From Oxytricha trifallax (Eukaryota; Ciliophora; Spirotrichea; Sporadotrichida; Oxytrichidae), in NCBI GenBank assembly GCA_000711775.1, contig ARYC01018557.1:1-64000 (forward strand): DNA of 64,000 nucleotides, read 5' to 3'. Below are positions 23,290 to 41,462 of this stretch, one piece after another (position 1 is the first letter of the stretch; each line of letters begins with the position of its first letter). The translations under genes and the position numbers were made by a program. The notes under the pieces were generated by a model. The model worked only from the letters and a program-made list of their open reading frames with translations, had not been told where the DNA came from and ran no database searches.

Positions 23290-23840
23290 ATAATCAGCAT
23301 TCAAATACTATCCTAATTCAGTTTTTCTCTAATGCAAATATCTTCTGGCAACCTATAGAAAGTTTGCAATTTTTATAGAATTTCTCTCTAAACTTCAATT
23401 TTGAAGAAAGTGCTGCTCTCTCCCAGAAATTCTTATAATCAATTGTGTTTTTAGTTTCAAAAAATGCTCAATTATGAGTTTCAAAGAAGTTATCCTACTC
23501 GTAGTTTATCAAGCCATTCACAGCAGTGGTGTTTACATAAACCCCAATACGTATGTTCGCATGAGATTAATAAGTGAATAAAAAGATTTAAATGCATCAA
23601 TAAATTACGAAATTTAAAAGGACAGATTTTAACTTAATTTGAGGGAGCCGATCCAGAGAATGCAAGTACGGTGAAGATGGTAAAAAATTGATGATTTATT
23701 TTGAGGCCATACTTACCAGTCTAATAGAGTTTGAGACGCTGACCAAGAATATGTGGGGTTTGTACCCAATTGACCGATTGGTTGCAAAGTTCCACCGTTC
23801 ACACTGGTTGTTTGGGGATCTGCTTTTACTTCCACATTTG
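23290..23840 (-). CDS. Possible coding blocks of an unknown protein
   Basis: Two minus-strand blocks look protein-like: TTSVNGGTLQPIGQLGTNPT and YSWSASQTLLDW (about 23830-23722), followed by a GTAAGT donor, and GVYVNTTAVNGLINYE with NTIDYKNFWERAALSSK (about 23555-23400). One TGA interrupts the second block. I recognise no family. The blocks may belong to the gene that starts at 22907 or to a separate scrambled gene. Confidence 0.35.
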
Positions 23841-24256
23841 AATTAAGTTTGATTTTTATCAATTAATAATTACTACTTTAATAATTAAACTAATAATGTA
23901 ATCAACTAAGAACAAAATCTACGATGGCTCTCGCACCCTCATTATTAGCCACGCACCTCGCTTACTCTAAACTGAATTCACTGCGCTTTGTGCGCATCTT
24001 GAAGAGCAACTCACGTTCTCTCGATCCGTGTAGTTAATTTAACGTAAATGCGTATTTCTACAAACTTTTTTATAAACGCTGCGCTATTTTTACACTGTGA
24101 TGTTTGTTACATTGAGATAAAAGTATAGCTTCGCTTATCAGACAGTAATAATTTATGTGCATTTAAATCAATTCACAATAACTTCACTTGCACTCTTTGA
24201 ATAGAGCTTAAATCTAATATTATTTATTCATGCAAGTGAAACAGCGTCCCTAACAT
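23841..24256. other. Intergenic DNA left of TBE-A
   Basis: Mixed AT-rich sequence with a slightly GC-richer patch at about 23925-24035. I tested the patch for a tRNA fold by eye and found none. No coding frame recognised. Confidence 0.45.
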
Positions 24257-24259
24257 AAT

Positions 24260-24340
24260 CAAAACCCCAAAACCCCTTAATAAGGTTTACAAGTGCTTTG
24301 ATTTGTAGGGAATTTGTTAGGGGTTGGGGTTATTAATTGG
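24260..24340 (+). repeat. TBE-A left terminal inverted repeat
   Basis: It starts with 17 bases of C4A4 repeat and matches the reverse complement of 28062-28142 with about three mismatches. Confidence 0.95.
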
Positions 24341-24377
24341 TTTTATGTGAAATTTATAGTAAATGTATTTAATTTAA

Positions 24378-25826
24378 TCACTCAAAATGCACTTTTGGAT
24401 CATGCGGTAGATGTCTGAAGTTTATCTTACTTAACCACAACTCTATCTGCTCTATTGATATGTCTGATCTTGAGTTTGGTTTTATTATTATTGATTCTGC
24501 CATATGTTTTATTGATTGAGATACTCTGGTTTTGTCTATAAACTACTTGATTCTTTACTTAGCATCTTTCTCGCACCTTGTAGAGTAGTAATCGTTGCGA
24601 GGCATATCGCACTCTATTATTATTGCTGCTAAAGCCCACACATCCCACTAAAAGTCACCATCTCTCCAGTCTTCTCTTTCTGGATAATAGCCTTGAGTTC
24701 CCATTACAGTTCCAAGCCTTGAGACTTCCACTCTTTAGGCTCTGTTGAAATCGATTATTGCTACTCTTACTGGAGAAAAGTTTATCATAATATTTTCTGG
24801 CTTTAAATCTCTGTGAACAAACCCTAACTTGTGAAGCTCTTTAATGCCTTGTATGGTCTGAGTTGCTATTTATCCAAGTTACTTATGATTCCTATGATCT
24901 GTTATGAAATCTCTTAGAGTCATTTCATAGAGTGGGAGTCTGAAAGCAACATGATCCTTGGCAAGGAGAACAGCATCTAGCTTGATTAAGTAACTACACT
25001 CTTTAAACTTTGCTTGAGTGAGTACTTGATACTCATTTGTAAACTCCATCTAATATTTATCATCACTTAAGAGATAGTTGAAGGGATACACCTTGTATGC
25101 GTATTGATGATCATTGATAACTTTCTTATCAAAGGAGTCCTCTAGAATAAGATAACTTTAAAGAGAAGTATCTAAATCTATCTACGCAAGAACTGGTATT
25201 TTCTTGTATTGAATTTTGATCATGATTTTTGTGATTTCAGAGGTTAGTTGGTTACGTGCCTTCTTTACGTACTCTAACTCACTAGCTTATTCAGGCACTA
25301 CCGCTTTAGAATATTCCCTCGATTTTCTTTTGTTGAGAAGCTTCAACTCAACTTCATGCTTTTCAATTTCTATGTCTTTTTTGTGAGCTTTTAAAAGATG
25401 TTTCTTCAAGTCTCTTGTATGAGAGTACTACTTATGGCACTCAAAGCAATCATACTTCCCATCGATTTTGTCGTGCTTTAAGTATACAGTAGGCTTGGCT
25501 TCTCTATGCTCCTTCATATGTCTATACCAGCTTGATTTATGAGCGAAATCTCTCTCACACAGCTCACAAAAGTATACTTCTATTTCTTCAGTTTGTATAG
25601 GAATATCATTAATACCTTTCTCCTCCTCTCTGTCTCCCACACACTTATTTGCCATTTATTTTCTATTATTAATTTCTATTTTAATAACAGAGACCTCAAG
25701 TGATAGCTCTGGTAGTTCTTTATGAGAGTTCATCTCACAGCTATCACACTTTTTATTGCTGCCAAAGGTAAGTCTCATTTAGTTTGATGGAAGTGCTGTT
25801 GTTTTTCTTAAAATGTTAGCGCTCAT
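24378..25826 (-). CDS. TBE 57-kDa C2H2 zinc finger/kinase-like protein (TBE-A)
   Basis: An open frame of 482 residues, TAA/TAG as Gln, TGA at 24378. I chose the ATG at 25826 because the partner in TBE-B has exactly the same length (1449 nt) and a similar N-terminus (MSANILRK against MSGNLLRK). Two C2H2 fingers (C-x2-C-x12-H-x3-H and C-x2-C-x12-H-x4-H) lie at about residues 85-130. A kinase-like domain follows: YAYKVYPF gives the beta-3 lysine, VHRDLKPEN the catalytic loop, then IIDFN in place of DFG, and DVWALAAI of helix F. The glycine loop is not visible. The role in TBE biology is unknown; DNA binding by the fingers is inferred. Confidence 0.93.
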
Positions 25827-26391
25827 ATTTAAATTTGAATTTAAAATTATAAAACTGCCTCTATAACTGAGAGCTTATATGATAGCTTTGCAAGCCTACA
25901 AGTTTCAAGGGAAGTTCTTAGAGTATTAGAGAAGAAATATAAGTGTTAAGAGACAATCCAGCTCTAAATATGGGGGAGGAAGTAACCATTTTTACTATCA
26001 ATAATAAGTTGATTACAGCACGTACCGATTTAGGAGGTGCACCTAATTAAGTACGTACTGCTTTAGGAGGTATTTTGTGATTTTATGATTAAAATTAGGG
26101 TGCTCCTAATTAAGTACTAGCATTAATTAATGCTCCTAATTAAGTACTAGCATTTTAGGAGCTGCTCCTAATTAAGTACGTACCAATTTAAATTTAAAAA
26201 TATGGAACTATAACAGTAGAAATTGATATCAATCTCTCAAGTTTGAAACCAGTTCTCAAAACCTTCTCCATATCCTTCTTAGAGGTTGACCTCCTATAGG
26301 ATGCCCATATTTAATAGTAAGTTTTACAGAGGTAAATAATTGAAATCAATAAACTTAAATTTGAATATCATTTCTTAGATCTGTAAACAAG
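25827..26391. promoter_or_regulatory. Divergent promoter region of TBE-A with TTAGGAG repeats
   Basis: Between the divergently transcribed 57-kDa and 22-kDa genes. From about 26025 to 26190 it carries several copies, in both orientations, of TTAGGAG/CTCCTAA linked to AATTAAGTAC. TBE-B has the same motif class at the same place (46330-46515), although the surrounding sequence differs. The conservation suggests binding sites, perhaps for an element-encoded protein. No TATA box could be singled out in such AT-rich DNA. Confidence 0.6.
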
Positions 26392-26987
26392 ATGGAGTCA
26401 ATGAATGATGCAATGAAAAGAGTGCAAGCACAAGAATTAATTCAAAGATTTAGAAGCAAGGAGGATTTGCATCGCTACCTGGTGCAGCAAGGTAATGAAC
26501 TCAAAGTTGCTTATCTTGATTATGTAGTTGGTTTGTTCCTGCCAACGATGGAAGGTACTAAAATTTCATTTTTAAGAGCCATACTCTGCGAAGAGAAGAA
26601 AGCATTGAAAACTTAAGATGTAAAGTTTGCAGAGATTCCAAACTATCCTTCTGAAGATAAGGAAAAACAAGGGATCAAGATAAGTGAGAGCTGGCTATCA
26701 GAGCTGCAGAAGCACCCTTTTATTTCAAGTAATATTTCAAGCTTAACTCTTTAGAAAAATCTGATACTGGCATCTTTTTGATGAAGGAATAGAGCAAGCT
26801 TCACAGAGAGCGAAAGTCGCAGACGAAGTATGAAGTTAGCAAGAGACTTTATTCAAATATTTAGACGCCAGAGTCAATGAACATAGATGCTGGAGCTGGC
26901 AGCAAGAGAAGAAACCTTGGAGGAGGGAAGCAAGAAGTAGAAGAAAAGAAAGAGAAGCCAGCTCTCACGAAAGAGTTTTAAATGTGA
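26392..26987 (+). CDS. TBE 22-kDa protein (TBE-A), deleted and frame-broken
   Basis: Start MESMNDAMKRVQAQ at 26392, the same as in TBE-B. A 36-nt GT-AG intron fits 26492-26527; it has no stop and keeps frame, so it could be translated, but TBE-B has a non-coding intron at the same codon. After IPNYPSEDKEKQG the protein lacks about 60 residues present in TBE-B (from the alignment of IPNYP and EKEKQGIKISE), and a frame change near 26760 precedes the C-terminus MNIDAGAGSKRRN. It ends in TGA at 26985. Function of the family is unknown. Confidence 0.85.
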
Positions 26988-26996
26988 CTTATATAT

Positions 26997-28061
26997 TCAT
27001 TAACTTAACTACAAAACTTATTTATATACATTCACTCTCCCTTCTTTAGCACACTTTTATGCCAACTAATTATCAACTCTCTTAGCTGAACTTTTTATAA
27101 AATCGACTGTATCAATAGGTAGGTCATGCATCAGGTGGTATAGCAGCAGTTTCTTATAATGACCTTTTAGTATACCCCAGTAGAATTCAATTCCATTAAA
27201 CTATGGACTGTAAGGTACGTTGAACACTGGCGTTATTCTAAGTTGTTCATAACTCTTCCTTGTATCTTTTGTCTTATGAACTGAAAGATTATCAACAAAC
27301 AGTATAATCTCTTATTCAGGGTACTTCTCTCTCAGCTGCTCTAAGAACTTAATATACTGCTCTGTCTTAATAGAGCGAGGATGAATAACATAAGTTTCTA
27401 AACCAGCATCCTCGCTAATACCTCCAAGAATTGCCATTGTTTATACCTTGACTTTCTAGTCATATACTTCTATATTACTATGCCTCTTATACCAAGACTT
27501 CTAGATGAAAGTGTTGAAGGTAAACACAGCCTCGTCAGCATGAATAAACTTAATATTATTCTATTAGGCTCTCTGCATTTAATTATAAATATAATTTAAG
27601 TTGTTGTTGTAAAATGGCAGAGTGAAATCAATTACTCTCTTGATACGATTTACACCTTTGTAAGAGATACCGTTTCGTTTATAAATGTTTGCAACAGATT
27701 ATGCAGAGATCTTCAACTCAGGGAACTGGCGGTGAAACATAATAGCTCGTTAGTCGAGAGAGAAGTGAGCCCAATACTTCAAAGTTTTTTCATTAATAAG
27801 ATAGTCAATATGCTTCTAAAGAAACTTTGACTTCCTCTTACGCTAAGAATTCAGCTAATGTTGCTTTAATTACACAGCTTTCAAGCAGTGAGAGCGAACA
27901 GTTGATGGACTACGCTTTAAGAGCATTGCAATAGACTTATAGTTCAGTACTGGTTTGACTTATTCACTATACATATCACATACATAACGCATTTTAAACA
28001 CTAAATCTATATACTCTTCTTCATAAATAGACCCCAAAAGCTTGCTATTTTTGTCTCGCAT
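26997..28061 (-). CDS. TBE 42-kDa transposase (TBE-A)
   Basis: Uninterrupted 354-residue frame from ATG 28061, directly inside the right inverted repeat, to TGA at 26997. The length matches the known 42-kDa TBE transposase. N-terminal half: helix-turn-helix-like segment with LNYKSIAMLLKRSPSTVRSH. Catalytic acid residues: first D in FIHADEAVF (about 27545), second in FVDNLSVHK (about 27290), E in NVPYSPQFNGIEFYW (about 27185), spaced DD34E as in the Tc1/mariner/IS630 group. All three acids are present and the frame is clean, so the enzyme may be active. Confidence 0.96.
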
Positions 28062-28142
28062 TTAATTAATAACCCCAACCCCTAACAAATTCCCTACAAA
28101 TCAAAGCACTTATAAACCTCATTAAGGGGTTTTTGGGTTTTG
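28062..28142 (-). repeat. TBE-A right terminal inverted repeat
   Basis: Inverted copy of 24260-24340. Its C4A4 run has one substitution relative to the left end. Confidence 0.95.
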
Positions 28143-28299
28143 ACTGAAGTCCTTGACAAACTTGACACTAATTTGCTTGATGATGATAAGATATGAATTC
28201 GCTTTATTAAATCATTATAAAAGATTGGAAATTTGGTACATATTTTTAACAATTTAAATAAAGATAATAGACTACTTGATAATATTCAACTTAGATATA

Positions 28300-29280
28300 A
28301 AATACTAGATTTACGAGGTACCGATTGAGAAAAAGCAAGAGGATTTGGAATTTAATGAAATGCTTAATTAAGTTGATAATCTCCAAGAATAAAGCACTAA
28401 TTTATTTATTATTCTTAGCTAAAATAATTTGGTATTTTTTCTTATAATGTTTAATTTCCTGGACTTAGATTTAATAAATTACATAGTTTCATAGGAACAT
28501 TCTTAATATGAGGATACCATTAGCGGCACTTTAACTTATGAAGAAATGCAATTTTACAAATAAACTCAAAATAAAATAAGGAAACCCATTTAAAAGGCCA
28601 TCTTATAGTATATCTAATTGTACAGTTAACAAATATAATATATAAAAAAATAACATTAAATTAATGAAGTATGTAAATTAGATGTACTTTAACTAAAGGT
28701 ATGATAGCGTTATTCAATACATGTCAAAGAAAAAGACTTTTGAATATAAAAATAACTTGTGGTATAGTGATCGCAAAATATGTCAAACGAGAGATCATTT
28801 TAAGCACTCCAACATTGAAACATACTCATTTTATTTATATAGCATAAAAAATAAAAAACTATTAATCTAAATAGTCTTATTTTGTCATTAATGCTTATAT
28901 AAATAAATAATTACTCTCCGATGATGACATTTTTATTTCACAGGAATTTTAATACTTCCCAACAAGACCTTATAAAAATGATATTCTAGCCAGCTGAAAC
29001 TCAAAACATATTTTACTTATTATTCGATGCTGAAGAAGACTTCGAGCTTCAATTGACTTTAGACAGAATATACCATTTTGCTTAATTTAAAATAACATAA
29101 CTCTTTATTTATATGATCTTTAATAAATAAAATTAGTGTTTAAAATATTTGCAATTAAACAAAGAGAGCAGTTTATCGCTGAATTAAAGAAGCAGGGCTT
29201 GAAAGTTGCTAAGTAATTAAGAATATCTCCAACGAAGAAATTAGAAAATAGAGCTTTAATTATAAATTAATCATAATTAT
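28300..29280 (+). CDS. Unrecognised plus-strand coding blocks right of TBE-A
   Basis: Five blocks look coding with TAA/TAG as Gln: VPIEKKQEDLEFNEMLNQVD (about 28317-28375), INYIVSQEHSQYEDTISGTL (about 28475-28530), RYDSVIQYMSKKKTFEYKNN (about 28697-28760), LLFDAEEDFELQLTLDRIYH (about 29015-29075) and FIAELKKQGLKVAKQLRISP (about 29175-29235). The gaps are AT-rich with GT and AG ends, so short introns are likely. No domain recognised. It may be a separate gene or the 5' part of the ankyrin gene that follows. Confidence 0.5.
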
Positions 29281-29429
29281 ATAAATATATTATCGTATAC
29301 ATTTATATACGATTAGTAAAACATACTTTACAGAGAAAAGTAATATTCAGAGAATAAAAGAGACATAAATCCCTGGGATATGACCAGAGATAGCTGGGTC
29401 CAAAGACCTTCACTATGCATTAAGATAGT

Positions 29430-32400
29430 ATGAAAAGTGATACTAGTTTCCGCAGTAGTGCTTTTAGTAAGGTACAAATGACTGATATTATGATTATATA
29501 ATATAAATACATAAGCATTATTGATGATTGATATTAAAAATAACATAAAAATTTAGTTTTTATGCATAATAACAGTGTGTCAGAATCTGAACTGAACAAT
29601 AAACAATCTAAACTAAGCACAGATTACATAGATTTCCTGCCATTAGTAAGAAAACATGCTTTGAGGAAGAATTATGGCAAAAATCGTAAATTCAACAGTA
29701 GTAAAGCTCTGGGTGATTAGATGTTTATTAAACATAGAATTTTCAAGGCAAGAATTTTAATTTTATATTTATGGTTAAATTTGAAATTATGAAAGAATTA
29801 CGTTGCAGAAACCAAATAGCGATCAGAAAAGCAGCTGTATTGCAACACCAAGATCTTAAAATATAATAAATGCATCAAACAACAATTTTATAATAAATCA
29901 TATCAACCAGATAAACCAACAGAGAAATAATAGTGTGTAAACTGCTGTATTGGGAAACATCGAAAATTATTTAATTTACTAATCAAGAAAAATTTGAATT
30001 ATCTTAATTTCCCTTTGCATACCAATATTTTTTATAAAACTATGATTTGAGCTCAAGTGATAGCAATTCCTCATCATCGTCCTCTTCAAGCATTTCAAGT
30101 TTAAATGAAGCAAAATATCTAAGTTACTTGCCTAAGAGACTATCTGGAATTTCTAAAGCATCAATTATAATTACGATATAATTATTTATATATAGATTTA
30201 TCCTGATTCTATATAGATACCATCATATATATAAAGTATCAGAGTAGATATCAATCTTTTCCCCTTTAAAAACTGATCTTCTGGGTGGTATTGTTGGAGG
30301 AAGCAATATAACGAACAACTAATTCTACAAGAGAGAATTTATGGTCAATATTTAAGTGGGTGCACTGGAGAGTCGCAAGGATTTACCACCACCCCCTAAG
30401 AATCAATAGAGAATGATTAAAAAGTTTGAAAAACTCTAAATATTCAACAAATGTGATATTGTTATGACTTTAATATCAAATTTTATAAACGCTACAGCAG
30501 GATGCTTAAAAAAGTAAGCTCAATGGATGGAATTTTGATCGATAAATTTGGTTATGAAAGTCTCCTTAAAGTTGACGATTCCGCACATAGATACATATTT
30601 GAGATATTTCTGCCAATAGAAATCAAGTTTGATGGTGATAATTTTGATACTGATGTTATTGTATAACAATATTTCATAGAATATTATTTAAGCTTCAATT
30701 ATGTAATCTTGGACATAAAATTTTTCATTATTTTTTGAAAATCCTAAAATAAAATTGCAATAATAACGGAACCAAGGATAATTAATCAGAAGATCACTTG
30801 ACTACAGACAGCTCTTTAAGAGGTTAAGAAATAGACAAGTACACCGATTATGATGTGAAAATACAAAAATAACAACTTAAGAAGTTCATCTAAACTTTTA
30901 TTCATTTATTTATAATCATTATAATTTTTATAGTAATTTTAAATGTTTAGCAGTAAAAGCTGAGGACAAAGCAGAAGTTTCAATCTAAACATACAAATAA
31001 AAAATTGGGATCACAAATAAAATAGGGCTCTGGGAATGAAGTAATCCTAAATTAAAATACTTAACTTTCGAATAATGGTCAGACAAAGACCTCTAAAAAT
31101 AGTAAAATGACTAATTTTATCTCTTTTATAAACCGTTTATATATATTAATGATAAAATAGTCTTGCAAATTTGCATCACAATTATACAACAATTGGAACC
31201 TACTACAGAAATTTGAGAAAAAAGTAGAGATACGATAAATTAGAAAATTAGGGAGGGGAGGTTTTAAGTGGGGAGGAATTTGAAGAAGACGATGAAAATA
31301 ATTTCTACCTATAGATGAGAAATAATCTTAAAATTATGGAATTGCTAAGTGAGGTAGGAGCTGTTAAGAAAAAAAGCAGCTCCAAAAATATTCTTTAAAA
31401 AATGATTAATTATAATATTCTTGAAAATTACAATTTAAAATTTGTTCTTTTATGTCTGAATGTTAAAAATATAATTTATTTATAAAATATAAGAACATCT
31501 AATAGCATAATGAATAGAGCGAAAGAGGCAAAGAAGTTTCGAGAAGACACAATGAAAAATAGAAAAATTAGTATGATTACCCCTGATTAAGATAAAATTT
31601 AGGAAGTCATTGAGGAACCTGGTACTGATATGAAAAGTAAAGAGGAATCAAATATTACATGTGATTATACAGTAATTTTGTATTTTATTTGTTTAGAGGA
31701 GGATAGCTTGAGTGATTAATATAACAAAGGAACTGAGAAGAGTAACTCATTGTTTTCTCACTCAGACGATAATTATGATGACTTTGATTAGGATCATAAA
31801 TGCTAATATAAATCATAGATTTGCTTTCTATAACTTATATATATATATGCTTTGCTTGCATTGATTTATTTACAATGAATTATGTAATTTTTAAGATTAC
31901 CTTAAATTATAACTCTATTAATTAAAATAATAATAAAAATACATTCATCATAAACTATCTCGAGGAGGGAGACGTCACTCAATAAAGTCTTACACTTCTA
32001 GAAACCTACCACAGCAAATAAATCAGAATATAATTTCTGGCGTTTAAAGATTTAGCCACTAAAAATCCAATGATTTAAAAGTTATCGATAAATTTAATAG
32101 AAATGGCACTGGTGGACTAAAAACACCCCCAGTCACTATAAGTTTACTAAATAATAATTTCGTTGGAAGTTCCACTGCCAGAATTAACAACTAGGAGGTG
32201 ACTTCTATGAGAAGAGTTTCTTAAAATAGTGCCAATTCATTAATTATATTTCATATTTAAAAAATAAATTTCATTTTATTTGGAGAATTATGTAAATTTA
32301 CTGAATAGTCTTAAAGCTGGGGGAGGAAGCAATAAAAACACTTAAACAATAATTAATCATAACAAGAATTATAACTCATTGGACTTTGACAATTTAAATA

Positions 32401-33194
32401 ACAATAATTAAATCAGTGGTATAGAAGCAGCTCTTAAACTGGGTCTCAGTAAAATTAATAATTCAAGTTTTAGGAAGAAAATTGCTGAAGCTAAAAAGTA
32501 AAAACTTGCTACTGCTTTTCTCAAAAATACTTTTAATTATTACATTAAATTATAGTTTAATTTTAATTAATAATTTTGAGTCACTAGAATAATATTGGAT
32601 GGGATAATTTTTATCAGATATATTTATAATACGAAAGCAAATCATAACATCGAATCTACCAAAGTAAGAATTATTAATATTTTTTAATATAATTTAGCGT
32701 ACTATGTTCGTGAGAGATCAAGAGAACATGAAGAAACAGATAGTGGCTTAAGTTAAGAATTAAGATCTAACTAATTTCAAACAAATATTGCATAAATTTG
32801 AGTTGAGTCTTGACACCTACAGAGATAATTATGTTTGTAATTTTATGTTTAAAATTATAAATATGTTAAATTGTGTTAATTTCATGAAAACTATTAATAT
32901 AAAACTAATAACAAAATGAGATCCACTTGGAAATACTTTACTTTCAATTTCTACATAACTTGGCAATAGATTTTTCGTAGAGCTTTTACTTCAACAAGGC
33001 GCCGACCCTAATATCTCAAATGTATACTCTATATTATTTTCACTTATATATTATTTAGAATTCTGGTAATGTTCCTCTGCACTATGCTATTAACAACGGT
33101 TTCAATAAAATCACAGATTTATTAATGGAATACGGGGCTAACGAAAGAGTTAGAAACAAAGAAGGCAAAACTCCATGGGAAAAAATAGATTGAA
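29430..33194 (+). CDS. Large low-complexity protein with C-terminal ankyrin repeats
   Basis: A plus-strand gene in about 15 blocks separated by short AT-rich introns. The proposed start is MKSDTSFRSSAFSK at 29430. Most of the protein is Ser/Asn/Gln/Lys-rich (for example a run of serines near 30080) and probably disordered. A more structured part spans DIVMTLI and FGYESLLKVDDSAHRYIFEI (30450-30640). The C-terminus has two ankyrin repeats: GNRFFVELLLQQGADPNISN (about 32960-33020) and, after an intron, GNVPLHYAINNGFNKITDLL with YGANERVRNKEGKTPWEKID (33065-33193), then TGA. Similar C-terminal ankyrin pairs occur in many ciliate proteins; the partner and role are unknown. A frame change occurs near 30480. 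Only about 50 bp separate it from the PI4K gene. Confidence 0.7.
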
Positions 33195-33242
33195 ATAGAA
33201 TTAAATAATTATTTTGTGATAAAAAAAAGAAGTTAATCAGAT

Positions 33243-39442
<6,200 letters not shown>

Positions 39443-40060
39443 TTAATCAGACAATTCAATTAACAAATAAGAATATGATTATCATTAGACTTTAGATTAT
39501 TATAAGTAATTTCTCAAATTACCTTTAATTTTATTGCTTATAAATAAAATAATCATAATTTTTCTTAATTAATAAACTTTGCTTAAATTTATTCAATTAT
39601 AATAAATTTTACCCAAGTTAAAAATAAATATCAATATCTTTTGTAAAATATATAAGCATATTTAAAAATATAAAATTTAAATAATTAATCAATAATTTCT
39701 CTTTATTTCCAAAATCATATCTAATTGCTCCAATTTGTTCCAGTACTTAAATCAAAAGTTGATGTATTTTAAATATGGTTTAGGGGTTCCATTTAAAATT
39801 ATTTAATATTACAATTTACATTATTTTATTATATAATGACATTATTTTTAAATTATTAACTTATTCCACTTCTTATTGCCTGTTTTTACTTCCATATCCT
39901 ATATTTGATACGAATTTACACATTTCATTCTCTAATTTTATTATTTAATTTACTAATTATGTTAGAATTAAATTATATTCTAAAAAGAATTTAATACATT
40001 TTAATAATGGTCTGCCTATATTATCAACTTCCTCTTAGTTTTAATAATATAACAAGATCT
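39443..40060. other. AT-rich intergenic region
   Basis: Between the PI4K stop and the first P1 block. Extremely AT-rich, no coding frame seen. It should hold the 3' flanks of both convergent genes. Confidence 0.55.
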
Positions 40061-40790
40061 AAAATTTATTATAAAAGAAATTTATATGTTTTCATCAACA
40101 TTAGCAACATAAGTTATAGCGTATGAGAACTTCTACAGATACCAATTTATATAGTAAGATCCACATATTGTCATAATTTCTGCCAAAAAATCAATTGAAA
40201 AAATATTTCTTAATCATATCAAACAAATATTGACTAATTATAAATTTATCTGGATAAACTTAAAAGATATTGTTATTACTTAATTTCAAAGAATGAAGTC
40301 TGGCAACATGACTATTTTTAAAAATTTTCCTTCAAAAGTATTATAATTTCAAATACAATTTTTGTGATGAAGATGCACTTATAATATAAATCTCAGCTAA
40401 TATTAAATTCCTTTAAAATTAGTGCCAATATTAATTAATTAGCTAACAATTACTGAATTCCGTTTTTAAAATAATTTACATAATTAATGATTGTATACAA
40501 ATAATTAAAAACAATTAACTATAAAATTTTTTCTGCCCATCTAAAACCTATCCTGCATCCTAAATCTTAAATTATTTAATTAGAAAAATATAATTTATTG
40601 AGTAGAGTCAATTTTTCCAATTTAATCTGTATAGATAATTTTCTATTTAATTTATATTTTTAATTTTTAAAAGTTAATTCATTCTTAGTAAAAACATCTT
40701 TAACTCAAATTATATCTTTTATAGCATAAATTAGATTAATTATAGCTTAAATTCAATATTTTTTAATTGAAAAAATGTTTACAAAACTAT

Positions 40791-41462
40791 TATTATTATT
40801 ATTTAATGCTGTACGGAATTAAATACTGGGGCTTAAGCCAGCCAGTTTTATATAATCAGATATTCATACTTTGACTTTTGGCGATCCAGTTTCCTCTTTC
40901 CGAGGGGAGTTACCCCTATATGTACTCGACTAGTTTCACACCGTGCACGTTCACCACTTGCCTACTTGTGAGGACTTATGCGGTATTTCGCTACTTCGTA
41001 TGTCTACCTGGTTACTTTCTTCAGCTGCTTTTTGTACGAGTGCTATTAAGTTCAGGGAAAAACCCCTTCCCAGCAAAGACTTATTGTATGGCTTGCTGAG
41101 GGGGGAAAACCCTGAGTGATTCTCTGCTGAGGTTGTCTTATGCAGGATTTTTTCTCCCGCTTTTCCTAAGCAAATAGAGTCCAATTTGAGAACCGACCGG
41201 TTTGTCTCTTGACTCATACCTTATCCTTGTTGCACTCAACCCCAGGTTGCAAGGATAAGTGTATCATTCAGTTTTAATACGACTTAGAATGATCAACAGT
41301 ACGTTTTTGTTGGCGTGGTCTCCCTATACCTTGCCTGACGTATTCTGAGGAGGTTCTCAGATCCGGGACTTATCTCGTAAAAGCCGAGTGCCATCACGGT
41401 TTCGAATCCGGGACAACGGAATTGGTCAGGAAATCATCCCAACTTACCAGTAGGTCGTAACC
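40791..41462 (-). mobile_element. GC-rich tRNA-derived SINE-like insertion (island b)
   Basis: A 672-bp GC-rich island flanked by an exact 13-bp direct repeat TTTACAAAACTAT (40778-40790 and 41463-41475). On the minus strand it starts GGTTACGACCTACTGG and ends in an (AAT)n tail, the layout of a SINE. The first 75 bases are tRNA-like: a box A-like TGGTAAGTTGGG and, about 35 bases on, a box B/T-arm-like GGATTCGAAACC. It lies between P1 blocks and is absent at the same place in P2 and P3. No protein frame looks real. Confidence 0.75.

Larger units (their letters stand above)
24260..28142. mobile_element. TBE-A, telomere-bearing element transposon
   Basis: Complete 3883-bp TBE, a Tc1/mariner-superfamily transposon limited to germline DNA of hypotrich ciliates. 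The ends are inverted repeats of about 81 bp starting CAAAACCCCAAAACCCC, the C4A4 telomere-like signature; the right copy has a substitution in this run. The flanks are AAT on the left and ACT on the right. Both fit the ANT target preference reported for TBEs but are not identical. It carries the three expected genes: a 57-kDa zinc finger/kinase protein and a 42-kDa transposase on the minus strand and a 22-kDa protein on the plus strand. In Oxytricha, TBE transposases are needed for genome rearrangement. Confidence 0.96.

Noticed and set aside
23920-24040. Possible tRNA gene in a GC-richer patch
   Set aside because: No acceptor stem pairing or box A/box B with correct spacing was found by eye.
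24260-24276. C4A4 repeats as a true chromosome telomere or telomere addition site
   Set aside because: The run occurs as inverted ends of a complete three-gene transposon with ANT flanks, not at a DNA end.
40878-41217. Open frames within GC-rich island b
   Set aside because: They overlap on opposite strands and have no family-like motif; tRNA-like boxes and target duplications explain the island better.
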